The notes under the pieces: model-generated | What the model was told of the DNA's origin: nothing | Databases searched by the model: none | Seen by the model: only the letters and a program-made list of their open reading frames with translations | Shown here: in pieces, positions 26,416 to 35,443 of the stretch | Layout: each line of letters starts with the position of its first letter | How positions within the stretch are numbered: the first letter of the stretch is position 1 | NCBI RefSeq assembly: GCF_019049325.1 | Contig: NZ_JAGMUO010000011.1 | Location: 1 to 64,000 of the forward strand | Direction of reading: 5' to 3' | Origin: Streptomyces sp. AC512_CC834 | GTDB lineage: Bacteria > Actinomycetota > Actinomycetes > Streptomycetales > Streptomycetaceae | Length of the DNA: 64,000 nt | Program-made: the position numbers and the translations under genes

Positions 26416-27120
26416 ATGCCGGTCTCCGTCCCGCCACGCGCCCTGTCCGCCCTCCTCGGGCTGCCCGTTCTCCTCTTCGCGCTGATCACCTGGCAGGTCG
26501 TCGCCGACGGCCCGCTGGTCGGGGTGGACGAGCGGCTGAGCGAGGCGCTCGTCCACCCGGACCGGTTCTCCGAACTGCTGGCCGACCTGGGCAATGTGCA
26601 GGTGGCCGTGCCCGTCCTCGTCGTGGCGCTGGCGTACGTGGCGTGGCACGGGCGGGCTACAAGTGTGGACCGTTGGTGGCTGCCGCCTCTGGCCGGGGCT
26701 CTGGCGATGGCCCTGGTACCGGCGCTGGTCGCCCCACTGAAGGAGTGGACCGACCGCCCCGGCACCCCGGCGGTGCCGCCCGCCACCGGCTACTACCCTT
26801 CGGGCCACACCGCCACGGCGGTCGTCGCGTACGGCGCGGCGACGCTGCTGCTGCTCGGACGGCTGCGCGCGCCGGCCGTACGCCGGGGGCTGGTCGTGCT
26901 GTGCGTCCTGCTGGTGCTCGGCACCTCCTACGGGCTGGTCCGGCGCGGCTACCACTGGCCGCTGGACGTGGTGGCCAGTTGGTGCCTGGGGGCGGTGCTA
27001 CTGACCGGGGTCCGGCTGGTGGACCGCCGGACCCCACCCGGCCGGACCCCGCGGGACGTCAGCCGAAGTACGCGTCGAAGTTCTTCTGGAACTCCCAGTT
27101 CGAGTAACGGTCCCAGTTGA
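26416..27120 (+). CDS. PAP2-family membrane phosphatase
   Basis: A 234-residue integral membrane protein of the type 2 phosphatidic acid phosphatase superfamily. All three catalytic motifs are visible: KEWTDRP (KxxxxxxRP), YPSGHTA (PSGH) and RRGYHWPLDV (SRxxxxxHxxxD, with Arg where Ser is usual). Five or six hydrophobic segments surround them. It should remove phosphate from a lipid or prenyl (di)phosphate at the outer membrane face. The ATG at 26416 opens directly into the first membrane segment; a GTG at 26377 is possible. The last 20 codons overlap the 3' end of the convergent chitinase by 62 bases and read as Ser/Arg-rich low complexity. Confidence 0.87.
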   Translation: MPVSVPPRALSALLGLPVLLFALITWQVVADGPLVGVDERLSEALVHPDRFSELLADLGNVQVAVPVLVVALAYVAWHGRATSVDRWWLPPLAGALAMALVPALVAPLKEWTDRPGTPAVPPATGYYPSGHTATAVVAYGAATLLLLGRLRAPAVRRGLVVLCVLLVLGTSYGLVRRGYHWPLDVVASWCLGAVLLTGVRLVDRRTPPGRTPRDVSRSTRRSSSGTPSSSNGPS

Positions 27121-28876
27121 TCGACCACGTCATCAGGCCGCGCAGGTCCGGCCAGGTGCCGTGGGTGGCGTACGAGCCGCAGTCGGTCTTCTTGGTCAGG
27201 CAGTTCAGGGTCTTGGTGACCTCGGCCGGGGAGACGTGGCCGTTGCCGGCGTTGGTGGAGGCGGGCATGCCGATCGCGACCTGGTCCGGGCGCAGCGGCG
27301 GGAAGACGTTGTTCGCGTCGCCCGCGACGGGGAAGCCGGTGAGCAGCATGTCGGTCATGGCGATGTGGAAGTCGGCGCCGCCCATGGAGTGGTACTGGTT
27401 GTCGAGGCCCATGATCGGGCCCGAGTTGTAGTCCTGGACGTGCAGCAGGGTCAGGTCGTCGCGCAGGGCGTGGATCACGGGCAGGTACGCCCCCGCCCTC
27501 GGGTCCTGGCCGCCCCACTTGCCGGTGCCGTAGTACTGGTAGCCGAGCTGGACGAAGAAGGTCTCGGGGGCCATGGTCAGCACGAAGTCGTCGCCGTACT
27601 TGGCCTTGAGGGTCTTCACGGCGGAGATCAGGTTGACGATGACGGGGGTCTTCGGGTTCTTGAAGTCCGTGTCGTCGGCGTTCAGCGACAGGGAGTGGCC
27701 CTCGAAGTCGATGTCGAGGCCGTCCAGGCCGTACTCGTCGATGATCTTCGAGACGGAGGAGACGAAGGTGTCGCGGGCCGCCGCGGTCGTGAGCTGCACC
27801 TGGCCGTTCTGGCCGCCGATGGAGATCAGGACCTTCTTGCCGGCCGCCTGCTTGGCCTTGATGGCCGCCTTGAACTCGGCGTCGGACTCCACGTTCGGGC
27901 ACTCGGCGACCGGGCAGCGCTCGAAGCGGATGTCGCCGGAGGTGACCGAGGTGGGCTCCCCGAAGGCCAGGTCGATGACGTCCCAGCTCTCGGGCACATC
28001 GGCCATACGGGTGTAGCCCGAGCCGTTGGCGAAGCTCGCGTGGAGGTAGCCGACCAGGGCGTGGGCCGGGAGGTCCGAGGATCCGCCGCCGTCGTCCGGG
28101 CGCTGGGCGGTGGTCGCCGTGACCGTGGCGGACCGCGCCGACTCGCCCGCGTCGTTGACCGCGGCGACCTGGAAGGCGTACGCCGTCGAGGGGGTCAGGC
28201 CGGTCACGGTGGTGGAGGTGCCGGTGACCGTGCTGACCTTGGCGCCGTCGCGGTAGACGGCGTATCCCGTCGCGCCCGGCACCGGTGACCAGGACAGGGC
28301 GACGGTGGAGGAGGTGACGGAGCCGGTCTTCAGGCCCCCGGGGGCCGCGGGGGGCTGCCCAGTCTCGCCGCCGGGGCCGGTGAGGGAGATGTCGTCGGCG
28401 TGGTAGGCGCCGGTGCCGTACCAGCCGTGGGTGTAGACCGTGACCTCGGTGGTGGACGGGCCGGTGCGGAAGCTGGTCGTCAACTGCTGCCAGTCGGGGG
28501 CGGACTGGGCCCAGGTGGAGACGTCGGTGGTGCCGGTGCCGCTCGCGCCGAGGTAGACGTAGCTGCCGCGGACGTATCCGGACAGCGTGTACTGGGAGTC
28601 CGGTTTCACGGACACCGTCTGTGCGCAGCGGGCGTTGTCGGCGCCGGCCGGGGTGGCCTTCAGGGCGGCCGTGCCGCTGTGGACGGGCGAGGTCACGGTC
28701 GTGCCCGCCGTACAGGTCCAGTGGTCGAGGGCGGACTCGAAGCCGCCGTTGCGGGCGAGGTCCGCGTCGGCCGCACGGGCGGCCGACGTGAGCGCGGTCG
28801 TGCCGGACGCGGCGAGAGCCGCGGCGGTGAGCAGCGTGACGAGGCGGCGACGGGCGAGAGGTCTGGAGCGTTCCAC
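27059..28876 (-). CDS. chiB: secreted GH18 chitinase with CBM and FnIII domain
   Basis: A 605-residue exported chitinase: signal peptide (residues 1-35), a jelly-roll carbohydrate-binding domain (about 36-165, NGGFESALDHWTC to DDISLTG), a fibronectin-III domain (about 178-262), then a GH18 catalytic barrel with GLDGLDIDFEG, whose last Glu is the proton donor, and MTWSINWD near the end. It hydrolyses chitin outside the cell. The GTG at 28876 follows GGAGG. A DasR-type palindrome lies 50 bases upstream. The symbol follows the S. coelicolor name for the chitinase in this neighbourhood, given from memory. The 3' end overlaps the convergent PAP2 gene. Confidence 0.92.
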   Translation of the reverse strand: MERSRPLARRRLVTLLTAAALAASGTTALTSAARAADADLARNGGFESALDHWTCTAGTTVTSPVHSGTAALKATPAGADNARCAQTVSVKPDSQYTLSGYVRGSYVYLGASGTGTTDVSTWAQSAPDWQQLTTSFRTGPSTTEVTVYTHGWYGTGAYHADDISLTGPGGETGQPPAAPGGLKTGSVTSSTVALSWSPVPGATGYAVYRDGAKVSTVTGTSTTVTGLTPSTAYAFQVAAVNDAGESARSATVTATTAQRPDDGGGSSDLPAHALVGYLHASFANGSGYTRMADVPESWDVIDLAFGEPTSVTSGDIRFERCPVAECPNVESDAEFKAAIKAKQAAGKKVLISIGGQNGQVQLTTAAARDTFVSSVSKIIDEYGLDGLDIDFEGHSLSLNADDTDFKNPKTPVIVNLISAVKTLKAKYGDDFVLTMAPETFFVQLGYQYYGTGKWGGQDPRAGAYLPVIHALRDDLTLLHVQDYNSGPIMGLDNQYHSMGGADFHIAMTDMLLTGFPVAGDANNVFPPLRPDQVAIGMPASTNAGNGHVSPAEVTKTLNCLTKKTDCGSYATHGTWPDLRGLMTWSINWDRYSNWEFQKNFDAYFG

Positions 28877-28923
28877 AAGTGCCTCCGGACATGGGGGAGA
28901 TGGGGAGGGTGAAGCGCGCCCAA

Positions 28924-28939
28924 TTTGGTCCAGACCAAT
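28924..28939. promoter_or_regulatory. DasR-responsive element (dre) of the chitinase
   Basis: TTTGGTCCAGACCAAT matches the DasR consensus around TGGTCTAGACCA with one C for T; TGGTCCAGACCA is at 28926-28937. DasR is the GntR-family N-acetylglucosamine sensor known to repress chitinase and PTS genes in Streptomyces. It sits about 50 bases before the chitinase start codon, so near the promoter. Confidence 0.85.
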
Positions 28940-28972
28940 TCGGTTGTCAACCCCTTGTGCACCTCACCCCTC

Positions 28973-29431
28973 TCATCGCTCGTTCTCCTCCACCGCGAGA
29001 GCCGCCGCCGCCTCGTGCATCGCCAGCTCCAGGAGCGAGGGATCGGTGAGGGTACCGCTCCCGTCCGGCGGGATCAGCCAGCGGATTCCGCCGGAGGACA
29101 GCCCGCCGGGGTGGGGCACCACGATCCAGGTGCCGAGCCCGGCCGTCCGGATGCCGGTGCCCAGCCAGCGGGTCGCGGTGCCGGCCGGCACGAAGAAGCC
29201 GGTGCGCGCGTCGCCGAAGTCGGCGAGCACCGGGCCGGGCTGGTCCAGGACGCGGGAGAGCACGTCGAGGGTCGGGTAGCCGAGCCTGCTCGGCAGGATG
29301 AGCACGTCCCAGGCCTTGCCGGCGGGCAGCAGCGCGACTCCCAGAGGGTCGCGCTCCCAGTCCCGCCGACAGGACTCGGGATCCGGTGCGACGGATGCCA
29401 GCCAGGTGGCCGCCGTCTTCGCCCCAGGCAT
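28973..29431 (-). CDS. conserved actinobacterial protein, function unknown
   Basis: A 152-residue soluble protein starting MPGAKTAATWLASV, with DPLGVALLPAGKAWDVLILP, VLADFGDARTGFFVPAGTA and GTWIVVPHPGG. The sequence recalls the small stand-alone proteins related to the N-terminal part of bifunctional primase/polymerases in Streptomyces, but no catalytic residues are evident and I assign no function. The ATG at 29431 has GGGAGG six bases upstream. It lies between the polyamine operon's oxidase gene and the chitinase, on the same strand as both. Confidence 0.8.
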   Translation of the reverse strand: MPGAKTAATWLASVAPDPESCRRDWERDPLGVALLPAGKAWDVLILPSRLGYPTLDVLSRVLDQPGPVLADFGDARTGFFVPAGTATRWLGTGIRTAGLGTWIVVPHPGGLSSGGIRWLIPPDGSGTLTDPSLLELAMHEAAAALAVEENER

Positions 29432-29555
29432 GTGAGACCTCCCTTTCACTCGTGGACGCGGGGTGCGTCACGAGAGAGAGGGAGGTCTGGCGGCAGCATT
29501 ACGCGGGTTGCCGCACCCCGTTGGGGTGAACCGGGTCACACGGAGAGCGGGCCCG

Positions 29556-29616
29556 CCGGGCCCGGCGGGCCCGGCGGACCCTGCCTGGCGGACCCGGCCG
29601 ACCCGGCCGACCCGGC
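29556..29616. repeat. 9-bp tandem repeats (CCCGGCGGG and CCCGGCCGA)
   Basis: Runs of CCCGGCGGG and then CCCGGCCGA fill the gap between the small protein gene and the stop of the FAD oxidase. GC-only repeats of this sort could fold into stems and may act as the operon's terminator. Confidence 0.6.
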
Positions 29617-31044
29617 TTAGCTGTCGAAGCCGAGCCCCAGCCGGTCCATGGTCCGCAGCCACAGGTTGCGCCGGCCCCCGTGCGCGTCCGCTCGGGCCAG
29701 CGACCACTTGGTGAGCGCGATACCGGTCCAGGCGAAGGGCTCGGGCGGAAACGGCAGCGGCTTCCTGCGGACCATCTCCAGTTCGGTGCGCTCGGTACGC
29801 TCCCCCGCCAGCAGGTCGAGCATCACCTCGGCGCCGAACCGGGTGGCGCCCACGCCGAGCCCGGTGTACCCGGCCGCGTACGCCACCTTGCCCTGGTGCG
29901 CGGAGCCGAAGAAGGCCGAGAAGCGGGAGCAGGTGTCGATGGCGCCGCCCCAGGCATGGGTGAAGCGGACGCCCTCCAACTGCGGGAAGCAGGTGAAGAA
30001 GTGCCCGGCGAGCTTGGCGTAGGTCTCGGGGCGGTCGTCGTGCTCGGCACGCACCCGGCCGCCGTACGGGTAGATCGCGTCGTAGCCGCCCCACAGGATC
30101 CGGTTGTCGGCGGAGAGGCGGAAGTAGTGGAACTGGTTGGCGCTGTCCCCGAGGCCCTGCCGGTTCCGCCAGCCGACCGAGGCCAGTTGCCCGGCGGTGA
30201 GCGGTTCGGTCATCAGGGCGTAGTCGTAGACCGGGACGGTGTACGGGCGCACCCGCCGGACCAGGTTCGGGAAGACGTTGGTGCCGAGCGCGACGGCTCG
30301 GGCCCGGACCCCGCCGTACGGGGTGCGTACGGTCATGCCGGCGCCGTAGGGCCGCAGGGTGAGCGCGGGGGTGTTCTCGTAGACGCGCACGCCGAGATCG
30401 AGGCAGGCCCGCTTGAGGCCCCAGGTGAGCTTCGCGGGGTTGACCATCGCCACGCCACGCCGGTCGTACAGTCCGCCCCGGAAGGTCGGCGAGTCGACCT
30501 GTTCCCGTACGGCCCCGGCGTCCAGGTACTCGACGCCGTCGGCGAGGCCCTTGGCGCGGATCTCCTCGTACCAGCCCTTCAGCTCCCGGGCCTGGTACTC
30601 CTCGGTCGCCACGTCGATCTCGCCGGTGCGTTCGAAGTCGCAGTCCAGGGCGTGGCGGGCGACCGCCGACTCGATCGCGTCGAGGTTGCGGGCGCCCAGT
30701 TCCTCCAGTCTGTGGATCTCGTCCGGCCAGCGGGTGAGGCCGTTGGACAGTCCGTGGGTGAGGGAGGCGGCGCAGAAGCCGCCGTTGCGGCCGGAGGCGG
30801 CCCAGCCCACCTCGCGGCCCTCAAGGAGCACGACGTCCCGCCCCGGGTCGCGCTCCTTGGCGATCAGCGCGGTCCACAGCCCGCTGTAGCCGCCGCCGAC
30901 GACCAGCAGGTCGCAGGTCTCGGCGCCGGTGAGGGCGGCCTCGGGGCGGGGACGGCCGGGGTCGTCCAGCCAGTACGGGACCGGCTGGGCGTCGGAAAGG
31001 GATTTCGTCCAGTCGTTGCTGCGGCTCATGGCGCTCGGGGCCAT
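29617..31044 (-). CDS. FAD-dependent amine oxidase, PuuB-like (gamma-glutamylputrescine oxidase type)
   Basis: A 475-residue DAO-family flavoprotein. The FAD-binding motif is CDLLVVGGGYSGLWTALIAK near residue 45, followed by EGREVGWAASGRNGGF and the C-terminal AYAAGYTGLGVGATRFGAEV. It resembles gamma-glutamylputrescine oxidase and related oxidases that make an aldehyde, ammonia and peroxide from a (glutamylated) polyamine. It is the last gene of the polyamine operon after potC, which supports that substrate. The ATG at 31044 has GGGAG nine bases upstream. The glutamylating ligase (GlnA3/PuuA type) is not in the window. Confidence 0.88.
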   Translation of the reverse strand: MAPSAMSRSNDWTKSLSDAQPVPYWLDDPGRPRPEAALTGAETCDLLVVGGGYSGLWTALIAKERDPGRDVVLLEGREVGWAASGRNGGFCAASLTHGLSNGLTRWPDEIHRLEELGARNLDAIESAVARHALDCDFERTGEIDVATEEYQARELKGWYEEIRAKGLADGVEYLDAGAVREQVDSPTFRGGLYDRRGVAMVNPAKLTWGLKRACLDLGVRVYENTPALTLRPYGAGMTVRTPYGGVRARAVALGTNVFPNLVRRVRPYTVPVYDYALMTEPLTAGQLASVGWRNRQGLGDSANQFHYFRLSADNRILWGGYDAIYPYGGRVRAEHDDRPETYAKLAGHFFTCFPQLEGVRFTHAWGGAIDTCSRFSAFFGSAHQGKVAYAAGYTGLGVGATRFGAEVMLDLLAGERTERTELEMVRRKPLPFPPEPFAWTGIALTKWSLARADAHGGRRNLWLRTMDRLGLGFDS

Positions 31045-31095
31045 GATTTCAACTCCCTACGAATGCACTGACGCGCGTTACGCCTTTGTGTCTTT

Positions 31096-31141
31096 ACGCC
31101 TTGCGGCCTTTATGCCTTGCGGCCTTTATGCCTTGTTGCGG
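31096..31141. repeat. 16-bp tandem repeat at the potC 3' end
   Basis: (A)CGCCTTGCGGCCTTT and ATGCCTTGCGGCCTTT followed by a partial copy overlap the potC stop codon and fill part of the gap to the oxidase gene. The motif resembles the repeat at 12721-12782. Confidence 0.7.
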
Positions 31142-31953
31142 TTTCGGCGGTTGCCGATGGCCATGGAGACCAGAACGAACAGTACGGCGATGACGAACAT
31201 GGCCGTACCGACGACATTGATCTGAACGGGCGTTCCGCGCTGGGCCGACCCCCAGACGAACATGGGGAAGGTGACGGTGGAACCCGCGTTGAAATTGGTG
31301 ATGATGAAATCGTCGAAGGACAGCGCGAAGGCGAGCAGCGCGCCGGCCGCGATCCCGGGGGCGGCGATGGGCAGCGTGACCCGCACGAAGGTCTGGAAGG
31401 GACCGGCGTACAGGTCCTGCGCGGCCTGCTCCAGTCTCGGGTCCATCGACATCACGCGCGCCTTGACGGCCGTCACCACGAAGCTGAGGCAGAACATGAT
31501 GTGGGCGATCAGGATCGTCCAGAACCCCAGCCGAGCGCCCATGTTGAGGAACAGGGTGAGCAGCGAGGCGGCCATCACGACCTCGGGCATCGCCATCGGC
31601 AGGAAGATCAGCGAGTTGATCGCGCCGCGTGCGCGGAAGCGGTAACGGACCAGTGCGAAGGCGATCGCCGTGCCGAGCGCGGTGGCGCCGAGCGTCGCCC
31701 AGAGGGCGATCTGGAGGCTGAGCGAGAGGGAGCCGCACAGCCCGGCGACCCCGCACGGGTCCTTCCAGGCGTCCGTGGAGAATTGCTGCCACTCGTAATT
31801 GAATCGCCCGTTCGGCTTGTTGAACGAGAACACCGTGACCACGACGTTGGGCAGCAGCAGATACGCGAGCGTCAGCAGTCCGGCGATCACGACCATATGG
31901 CGCTTGAACCAGTTGACGCTCGTGCCGAATATACGACTCCGTCGCGCGTCCAT
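31126..31953 (-). CDS. potC: polyamine ABC transporter permease PotC
   Basis: A 275-residue permease with six membrane segments, the PotC-like NKPNGRF segment after the first and the EAA-type loop LEQAAQDLYAGPFQTFVRVT. FALSFDDFIITNFNAG is the PotC signature. The ATG directly follows the potB stop (TAAATG), with AGGATC inside potB as ribosome site, so the two are translationally coupled. It forms the membrane channel with PotB for putrescine/spermidine uptake. Confidence 0.95.
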   Translation of the reverse strand: MDARRSRIFGTSVNWFKRHMVVIAGLLTLAYLLLPNVVVTVFSFNKPNGRFNYEWQQFSTDAWKDPCGVAGLCGSLSLSLQIALWATLGATALGTAIAFALVRYRFRARGAINSLIFLPMAMPEVVMAASLLTLFLNMGARLGFWTILIAHIMFCLSFVVTAVKARVMSMDPRLEQAAQDLYAGPFQTFVRVTLPIAAPGIAAGALLAFALSFDDFIITNFNAGSTVTFPMFVWGSAQRGTPVQINVVGTAMFVIAVLFVLVSMAIGNRRNRNKA

Positions 31954-32886
31954 TTAAACGAGATCCTCCGTCCCGGACCTGCGGATGTAGAAGGTGACCA
32001 TGGCGAGAATCGCGGCCATGAGGATGAACGAGAGCGCGGCCGCCGCCGGATAGTCCAGCACCCGCAGGAACTGGGACTGGATCACGTTGCCGATCATGCC
32101 GGTGTCGGCCGAGCCCAGCAGGGAGGCGTTGACGTAGTCGCCGGTCGCCGGGATGAAGGTGAGCAGCGTCCCGGAGACCACGCCCGGCATCGACAGCGGG
32201 AAGGTGACCTTGCGGAAGACGGTGGACGGCTTCGCGTACAGGTCCTTCGCCGCCTCGTGCAGCCGCCCGTCGATGCGCTCCAGCGAGGTGTACAGCGGCA
32301 GGATCATGAAGGGCAGGAAGTTGTACGTCAGTCCGCAGACCACCGCGAGCGGCGTGGCCAGCACCCGGTCGCCGGACGTCCAGCCGAGCCAACTGGTGAC
32401 GTCCAGGACGTGCAGCGTGTTCAGGGCGCCGACGACGGGGCCGCCGTCCGCGAGGATCGTCTTCCAGGCCAGGGTGCGGATCAGGAAGCTGGTGAAGAAC
32501 GGCGCGATCACCAGGATCATGATCAGGTTGCGCCAGCGGCCGGCGCGGAAGGCGATCAGGTAGGCGAGCGGATAGCCGAGCAGCAGGCACAGCACCGTCG
32601 CGGAGGCGGCGTAGGCGACCGAGCGCAGGAACTGCGGCCAGTACTCGGACAGCGCGTCCCAGTAGGTGGCGAAGTGCCAGGTGACCTTGTAGCCCTCCTC
32701 CAGCGAACCCGTCTGCACGGACGTGGAGGCCTGGTAGATCATCGGCGCCGCGAAGAAGACGACGAGCCACAGGATGCCGGGCAGCAGCAGCCAGTACGGC
32801 GTCCAGCGGCCCCTCTTGCGCGGGGGCTTCTGCTTCTCGGGCGCGGGTGGGGAGAGCGGCGGGGGCGCCTCGGTGAGGGTGGACAT
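31954..32886 (-). CDS. potB: polyamine ABC transporter permease PotB
   Basis: A 310-residue permease, partner of PotC. It has a cytoplasmic proline-rich N terminus, then PYWLLLPGILWLVVFFAAPM, PFFTSFLIRTLAWKTIL and the EAA-type loop LHEAAKDLYAKPSTVFRKVT. The ATG at 32886 shares one base with the potA stop (TGATG). The open frame extends over 100 codons upstream but only antiparallel to potA coding sense, so it is not part of the gene. Confidence 0.95.
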   Translation of the reverse strand: MSTLTEAPPPLSPPAPEKQKPPRKRGRWTPYWLLLPGILWLVVFFAAPMIYQASTSVQTGSLEEGYKVTWHFATYWDALSEYWPQFLRSVAYAASATVLCLLLGYPLAYLIAFRAGRWRNLIMILVIAPFFTSFLIRTLAWKTILADGGPVVGALNTLHVLDVTSWLGWTSGDRVLATPLAVVCGLTYNFLPFMILPLYTSLERIDGRLHEAAKDLYAKPSTVFRKVTFPLSMPGVVSGTLLTFIPATGDYVNASLLGSADTGMIGNVIQSQFLRVLDYPAAAALSFILMAAILAMVTFYIRRSGTEDLV

Positions 32887-34088
32887 CAGGCGGCCTCGCC
32901 CTCGGCGATACCCGCCTCGCCCATCGTCCCTGCAAGCACGGACTGAGCGGCATCGAGCCCGAAGGTGTGCGCCGGGTTCCAGTGCAGGACGACGTCGGCG
33001 CCGGGCGCGAGCCGGGGATCGCGGTCGATGTTCTGGGCGTAGACCTCGAACTCGGGGCAGGCCGCGCAGTCGACGACGTACTGGGTGGAGACGCCGATGA
33101 AACTGGTGTTGCTGATCCTGCCGGTGACGCGGTTGCGGCCCTCGGGGACGGAGCCCGCGTCGTCGGCGTGGGTGAGGCTGATCTTCTCGGGGCGGACTCC
33201 GACGAGTACCTTGCCGCCCGCCCGGGCCGGCGCGGAACATCGGGCGCCGGGCAGTACCAGCTTGTCGCCGGCCGCCTTCACCACGACGTCGTCGCCGTTG
33301 CGGGTGTCGACCTCGGCCTCGATGAGGTTGGAGGTGCCGAGGAAGTTGGCGACGAAGGTGGTCCGCGGGTTCTCGTACAGGTCGGCGGGGGCGCCCAGTT
33401 GCTCGACGTGGCCCGCGTTCATCACGGCGACCCGGTCGGCCATCGTCATGGCCTCCTCCTGGTCGTGGGTGACGTGCACGAAAGTGATGCCGACCTCGGT
33501 CTGGATGCGCTTGAGCTCGAGCTGCATCTGGCGGCGCAGCTTGAGGTCGAGGGCGCCGAGGGGCTCGTCGAGGAGCAGCACCTTGGGGTGGTTGATCAGG
33601 GCGCGGGCGAGCGCGACGCGCTGCTGCTGGCCGCCGGAGAGCTGGTGCGGCTTCTTGCGTGCCTGCTCGCCGAGCTGGACCAGGTCGAGCATCTCCCCGA
33701 CCTGCTTCTTCACGCTCTTGATGCCGCGCCGGCGCAGACCGAAGGCGACGTTCTCGAAGATGTCGAGGTGCGGGAAGAGGGCGTAGGACTGGAAGACCGT
33801 GTTGACCGGCCGTTTGTAGGGCGGGAGGGCGGTCACGTCCTGGTCGCCGAGGTGGACGGTGCCGCCGCTGGGCTCCTCCAGTCCGGCGATCATGCGCAGG
33901 GTGGTGGTCTTGCCGCAGCCGGAGGCGCCGAGCAGGGCGAAGAAGGAGCCCTGCGGCACGGTCAGGTCGAGCGGGTGCACGGCGGTGAAGGAGCCGTAGG
34001 TCTTGCTGATGCCGGTGAGGCGGACGTCGCCGCCGCGGTCCGTCGCCTCTGTCCGGCTCTTCGTCGTATGCGTCGTCATCGTCGTCAC
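32886..34088 (-). CDS. potA: polyamine ABC transporter ATP-binding protein PotA
   Basis: A 400-residue ABC ATPase: Walker A GASGCGKTTT, Q-loop VFQSYALFPHL, signature HQLSGGQQQRVALARAL, Walker B KVLLLDEPLGALD and switch His in VHVTHDQEEAMTMAD. A C-terminal TOBE domain (VRPEKISL, TGRISNTSFIGVSTQY) is present. It energises the PotBC channel. The GTG at 34088 overlaps the potD stop as GTGA. An ATG three codons later is an alternative. Confidence 0.95.
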   Translation of the reverse strand: MTTMTTHTTKSRTEATDRGGDVRLTGISKTYGSFTAVHPLDLTVPQGSFFALLGASGCGKTTTLRMIAGLEEPSGGTVHLGDQDVTALPPYKRPVNTVFQSYALFPHLDIFENVAFGLRRRGIKSVKKQVGEMLDLVQLGEQARKKPHQLSGGQQQRVALARALINHPKVLLLDEPLGALDLKLRRQMQLELKRIQTEVGITFVHVTHDQEEAMTMADRVAVMNAGHVEQLGAPADLYENPRTTFVANFLGTSNLIEAEVDTRNGDDVVVKAAGDKLVLPGARCSAPARAGGKVLVGVRPEKISLTHADDAGSVPEGRNRVTGRISNTSFIGVSTQYVVDCAACPEFEVYAQNIDRDPRLAPGADVVLHWNPAHTFGLDAAQSVLAGTMGEAGIAEGEAA

Positions 34089-35332
34089 GCCCCAGTGAGC
34101 TTCGCGAACTTCTCTTCGTATGCCGTCTCTTCCTTCGAGCTCAGGGAGCGGAAGGAGTGCGACTTGGCCTGCATGGCCTGGTCGGGAATGATCAGCGGGT
34201 TGTTCGCCGCGTCCTCGTCGATCTTCGCCAGATCGTCCTTCACGCCGTCCACGGGACAGACGAAGTTGATGTAGGCCGCGAGTTGTGCGGCGGGGCCCGG
34301 CTCGTAGTAGTAGTCGATGAGCCGCTCGGCGTTCGTCTTGTGCCGCGCCTTGTTGGGGATCAGCATGTTGTCGCTCGAGGTGATGTATCCGCTGTCCGGG
34401 ATGACGAAGTCGACGTCCGGGTTGTCCGCCTTGAGCTGGACGACGTCTCCGGCCCAGGCCAGACAGGCCGCGAAGTCGCCCTTGCTGATGTCGGCGGTGT
34501 AGTCGTTGCCGGTGAAGCGGCGTATCTGGCCGTTGTCGACGCCCTTCTGGAGCCGGGCGATCGCGGCGTCGTAGTCGTCGTCGGAGAAGCGGGCCGGGTC
34601 CTTGCCCATGTCGAGCAGCGTCATGCCCATGGTGTCGCGCATCTCGGTGAGGAAACCGACGCGCCCCTTGAGCTTCGGGTTGTCGAGCAGGTCGGAGACC
34701 GACTTCACCTCGACGCCGTCCAGGGCCTTCTTGTTGTAGGCGATGACGGCGGCGATGCCCTGCCAGGGGTAGGAGTAGGCGCGTCCGGGGTCCCAGTCGG
34801 GGGTGCGGAACTGGGGGGAGAGGTTGGCGAAGGCGTGCGGCAGGTTGGCCGGGTCCAGTTTCTGGACCCAGCCGAGGCGGATCAGGCGGGCGGCCAGCCA
34901 GTCGGTGAGGACGATGATGTCGCGCCCGGTCTCCTGGCCCGCGGCGAGCTGCGGCTGGATCTTGCCGAAGAACTCGCTGTTGTCGTTGATGTCCTCGGTG
35001 TAGGTGACCTTGATGCCGGTGCGTTTGGTGAACGCCTCCAGCGTGGGGTGCCGACGGCCGCTCTCGTCGACGTCCATGTACTCGGTCCAGTTGGAGAAGC
35101 GGACCTGCTTCTCCTCCTTGGAGTGGTCCTCGGCGGAGACGCCGCCCTCGGTCTTGCCGGCCGCCGGGATGCCGCAGCCGCTCAGCAGGCCGAGTCCGCC
35201 GACCGCGAGCGCGCCGCCGCTGGAGGCGCGCAGCAGTGAGCGACGGGTGAGGGCGGCCCTGCCGCCCGTGAGACTGCGCCGCATGGCGGCCACTTGGGCC
35301 GCGGACAGGCGGTCGGGCTCGTACTGCTCCAT
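34085..35332 (-). CDS. potD: polyamine-binding lipoprotein PotD
   Basis: A 415-residue spermidine/putrescine-binding protein. The N terminus has twin arginines followed by a hydrophobic stretch (TRRSLLRASSGG) and a lipobox-like LLSGCG, suggesting Tat export and lipid anchoring. The mature protein has the PotD segments VRFSNWTEYMDVDESG, GIKVTYTEDINDN and SDNMLIPNKARHKTNAERLI. It delivers polyamine to PotABC and is the second gene of the operon, after an aldehyde dehydrogenase. A paralogue is at 42981. Confidence 0.95.
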   Translation of the reverse strand: MEQYEPDRLSAAQVAAMRRSLTGGRAALTRRSLLRASSGGALAVGGLGLLSGCGIPAAGKTEGGVSAEDHSKEEKQVRFSNWTEYMDVDESGRRHPTLEAFTKRTGIKVTYTEDINDNSEFFGKIQPQLAAGQETGRDIIVLTDWLAARLIRLGWVQKLDPANLPHAFANLSPQFRTPDWDPGRAYSYPWQGIAAVIAYNKKALDGVEVKSVSDLLDNPKLKGRVGFLTEMRDTMGMTLLDMGKDPARFSDDDYDAAIARLQKGVDNGQIRRFTGNDYTADISKGDFAACLAWAGDVVQLKADNPDVDFVIPDSGYITSSDNMLIPNKARHKTNAERLIDYYYEPGPAAQLAAYINFVCPVDGVKDDLAKIDEDAANNPLIIPDQAMQAKSHSFRSLSSKEETAYEEKFAKLTGA

Positions 35333-35443
35333 GCGCGTGGTTGCCCTTCCGGGTGGGTCGGCCGTGGTCGGCGGCCTGGCGTGACGGCTGTCGGTGCTGT
35401 CGGTGCTGTCGGCCCTATCGGTTTTATCCGGTCCTATCCGGTC

